Positions 52,224 through 54,361 of a stretch of 54,361 nucleotides of DNA are shown here, one piece after another. The notes below the pieces were generated by a model. It saw nothing but the letters and a program-made list of their open reading frames with translations. It had not been told where the DNA came from and searched no databases. The position numbers and the translations under genes were made by a program. The stretch comes from Clostridiales bacterium (lineage in GTDB: Bacteria; Bacillota; Clostridia; Lachnospirales; Lachnospiraceae), in the NCBI GenBank assembly GCA_021204025.1, contig JAJQAC010000045.1:1-54361 (forward strand), given 5' to 3'. The first letter of the stretch is position 1, and each line of letters begins with the position of its first letter.

Positions 52224-54069
52224 TGCATTTTCTCCTTTCTTTTCCAAACCATGCATATCCATACGGCTGCAGTTCATCATGAAAATCAGATAACGCTCTC
52301 CCGCTGCACAGATCCACCGCGCCTGTGGCACACTCCCTGTCCATCTCCCATACGGTCTGATTTTCACCGCTGAAGTTAAAATACGCCGTGATCACATCCT
52401 CGCCCAGTCTGCGTCGGATCCCCAGCACATGGACATTTCCCGTCTCAAAAGTCTCCACAGACGCCTTTCCCGCAAAGATATCTCTGCCTGCCCGTATCGT
52501 CTCCAGCTTCCTCAGCTCATGGAAGATCTCCATCGCCGTGTCGTCTTTCGCATCCACCAGCTTCCACGGAAATTTTCCCCGGTGGATATAACGGCTGTCG
52601 TCCCGCTTAAACGGATCGTCTTTATAACTGTAGTCATTGAGCTGGCCAACCTCATCTCCGCTGTAAATCATCGGGATCCCACTCTGGATCAGGAGGTATG
52701 CGTGAAGCATCTTAATGCACGAAAGAGCCGTCTCCTTTTTCGCGTCATTTCGCTCATAAAGCACCGCCTCCAGACCGCTGAGCGACGCCGTCGTTCCGCA
52801 GAGCCGTGCGTCTCTCAGTCTGGGATCATCATTGTAAAGCGCTCCTCTCGAATCGCTTCCATAACCGCGCCCGGTCAGATAATCGTTCAGATACTTCTTA
52901 TGAGCCGCTTCATCGATACCAAAATTTTTCAGCCAGTCGTAATCCAGCCCCCAGCCGATATCATCATGGCACCTCAGGTAATTCAGAAAGACATACTCCC
53001 GCGGAAGCGCGCACACCTGATCCAGCTGCCGCTTCAGGAGTCCGGTATCCCTGGTCGCGATTGTATGCCAGGTGCTTGCCATCGTTGTCACATTGTAAAG
53101 CATATGACATTCCGGCTTTTCTACCGTACCAAAATACGGCACAACCTTCGCCGGTTCCATCACAACCTCGCCCAGGAGCAGGACGCCCGGACAGACGATC
53201 TCACAGACAAGCCGCATCATCCGCACCAGATTGTGAACCTGCGGCAGATTCCGACAGTTTGTCCCCAGCTCTTTCCATATATATGGTACCGCATCCAGGC
53301 GGATTACGTCAATCCCGCAATTTGCCAGAAAGAGCAAATTTCCTACCATATCGTTAAAGACCACGCAGTTTCCGTAATTCAGGTCCCACTGATAGGGATA
53401 AAACGTCGTCATCACCACCTGTCCGCAGTCCTCCAGCCAGGTGAAATTTCCCGGAGCCGTCGTCGGAAATACCTGCGGCACTGTCTTTTCATACTCTGAC
53501 GGGATATCCCAGTTATCATAAAAGAAATAACGGCGCCTTGCATCCGCATCTCCCGCTCTCGCGGCTCTCGCCCACTCGTGATCCTCGCTCGTATGATTCA
53601 TGACAAAATCCATACAGCAGTTGATCCCCTGCCGGCTGCATTCTTCTGTCAACTCTTTCAGATCTTCCATGGTTCCCAGTTCCGGCTGCACTTTCCGGAA
53701 ATCCGCCACCGCATAGCCGCCGTCATCCCTCCCTTTTGGGCTTTCCAGAAGAGGCATCAGATGGAGTAGATTCACACCGCAGGACTTCACATAATCCAGT
53801 TTATCCTTCACACCTTTCAACGTTCCGGCAAAGCTCTCCGTGTACATCATCATTCCCAGCGCATCGTTTCCCTTGTACCAGTCCGGGTTGGCTTCCCTCC
53901 GGCGGTCTTTTTCTTTACAGGATTCGCTGCGTTCCTCATAATAACGCTCCATCGAATCGCAGAGCCAGGCAAGCCCCTGCCTGTCATTATGATATAATTC
54001 ACAGTAAAGCCATTTTAATTCGTCATAACGGCTCTCCATACGCCTTGTAAATTCTTCTGACTGCTTCAT
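52186..54069 (-). CDS. GH13 amylosucrase-like sucrose-acting enzyme
   Basis: 627 residues, close to amylosucrase (about 630). N-terminal helical domain, then the barrel: GGYAVADFRKVQPELG, DFVMNHTSEDHEW, WDLNYGN, nucleophile Asp259 in GIDVIRLDA, acid/base Glu301 in LLLGEVVM, and Asp in RCHDDIGW (369-370). This is the GH13_4 layout, which releases fructose from sucrose and builds alpha-1,4-glucan or hydrolyses it. A fructokinase overlaps it downstream. Sucrose hydrolase or trehalose synthase-like activity cannot be excluded. AAGGAGG lies 15 bases upstream, with AAAGGG nearer. Confidence 0.87.
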   Translation of the reverse strand: MKQSEEFTRRMESRYDELKWLYCELYHNDRQGLAWLCDSMERYYEERSESCKEKDRRREANPDWYKGNDALGMMMYTESFAGTLKGVKDKLDYVKSCGVNLLHLMPLLESPKGRDDGGYAVADFRKVQPELGTMEDLKELTEECSRQGINCCMDFVMNHTSEDHEWARAARAGDADARRRYFFYDNWDIPSEYEKTVPQVFPTTAPGNFTWLEDCGQVVMTTFYPYQWDLNYGNCVVFNDMVGNLLFLANCGIDVIRLDAVPYIWKELGTNCRNLPQVHNLVRMMRLVCEIVCPGVLLLGEVVMEPAKVVPYFGTVEKPECHMLYNVTTMASTWHTIATRDTGLLKRQLDQVCALPREYVFLNYLRCHDDIGWGLDYDWLKNFGIDEAAHKKYLNDYLTGRGYGSDSRGALYNDDPRLRDARLCGTTASLSGLEAVLYERNDAKKETALSCIKMLHAYLLIQSGIPMIYSGDEVGQLNDYSYKDDPFKRDDSRYIHRGKFPWKLVDAKDDTAMEIFHELRKLETIRAGRDIFAGKASVETFETGNVHVLGIRRRLGEDVITAYFNFSGENQTVWEMDRECATGAVDLCSGRALSDFHDELQPYGYAWFGKERRKCNDGCSSIRRIAG

Positions 54070-54126
54070 CTGATTTCGCCCTTTCCTCCTTCAGCTCTTA
54101 TGCCAGCTAATGTCTTCATGTATTTA

Positions 54127-54140
54127 TGTTATCGTTCCCA
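54127..54140 (-). promoter_or_regulatory. cre/LacI-type operator, proximal
   Basis: TGGGAACGATAACA on the minus strand fits the cre consensus TGNAANCGNWNNCA with one mismatch. Confidence 0.6.
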
Positions 54141-54193
54141 TTATTAAAATGCTTATTTAACTGTATAAGACAATTCTAATTATACAATTAATA

Positions 54194-54207
54194 TGATATC
54201 GTTCTCA
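54194..54207 (-). promoter_or_regulatory. cre/LacI-type operator, distal
   Basis: TGAGAACGATATCA on the minus strand; 12 of 14 bases match the proximal copy, and the same single cre mismatch is present. The core has central-CG dyad symmetry (GA-A-CG-T-TC). Confidence 0.62.
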
Positions 54208-54361
54208 TATTGTTAATACTATTATATATTCAAATATCTTCTCCTGTAAATCTGAAATATCACCAAATTTTATATTTTCTTTCCATATACTTTTGACAAA
54301 ATTTAAATCGGGTCTTCGACAGTTGAATTGAATTCAAATCCTCTCAAAGCCTTGATTCAGG

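Larger units (their letters stand above)
54070..54361 (-). other. 292-bp upstream region of the sucrose-type operon
   Basis: AT-rich, gene-free. It holds two near-identical operators (below) and a TATAAT-like box (about 54176-54181 on the minus strand) whose -35 area is covered by the distal operator. Confidence 0.6.

Overview
The window reads as chromosome of a spore-forming, anaerobic, gut-type Firmicute, most likely a member of the Lachnospiraceae. The signs are spore and engulfment genes (cotJABC, spoIID, a spoIIQ-like gene, a BofC-like protein, a Csp-like subtilase), an oxygen-sensitive NrdG activase, clostridial small-protein families, strong AGGAGG-type ribosome binding sites and moderate GC. 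Genus cannot be fixed from the sequence alone. No phage, transposase, CRISPR array or rRNA was found.

Layout. 1-3.3 kb: FAD dehydrogenase, BofC-like protein, coiled-coil protein and three tRNAs (Val, Ala, Pro). 3.3-7.7 kb: SDR dehydrogenase, cotJABC, and the spoIID / spoIIQ-like engulfment pair, whose second gene is cut by an in-frame TAG. 7.8-13.6 kb: glgP and ileS. 13.7-19.6 kb on the plus strand: XRE regulator, pncB, putP, an AEC transporter and asnA. 19.6-26.3 kb: the complete phosphate regulon pstSCAB-phoU-phoPR, with 11-bp-phased Pho-box repeats upstream of pstS. 26.5-29 kb: MATE transporter, a DUF3877-like gene and nrdG. 29.2-37.5 kb: YihY, NUDIX + PIN/NYN-like pair, Csp-like S8 protease, M32 carboxypeptidase, TIGR01906 membrane protein, metallophosphoesterase and an HPr-like protein without the active-site histidine. 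37.8-41.8 kb: a cell-wall-binding-repeat protein, a structured repeat element with three dif-like sites, an ACT-domain protein, a small alarmone synthetase and a NUDIX gene broken by a second in-frame TAG. 41.9-49.3 kb: envelope, division and repair block (PBP, FtsW/RodA, U32 peptidase, ZapA, RuvB, RuvA). 49.6-54.1 kb: small acidic protein, YprB-like nuclease, and a sucrose-type operon (GH13 amylosucrase-like enzyme + PfkB fructokinase) preceded by two near-identical cre/LacI-type operators.

How the genes work together. The pst/pho genes form one phosphate-sensing and uptake unit. The GH13 enzyme would split sucrose and leave fructose for the overlapping kinase; glgP could recover glucose-1-phosphate from alpha-glucan. 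The sporulation genes cover coat (CotJ), engulfment (SpoIID and SpoIIQ-like), checkpoint (BofC-like) and possibly germination (Csp-like protease).

Most notable non-standard signals: (1) three dif-like 28-bp sites in one orientation delimiting two structured non-coding cassettes at 38.7-39.04 kb; (2) two intergenic copies of a probable structured RNA sharing a nine-base loop and a 23-base block but with different, still paired stems; (3) two genes interrupted by in-frame amber codons although TAG is a normal stop here; (4) a Crh-like HPr with Glu at position 15; (5) paired cre/LacI operators; (6) phased Pho boxes.
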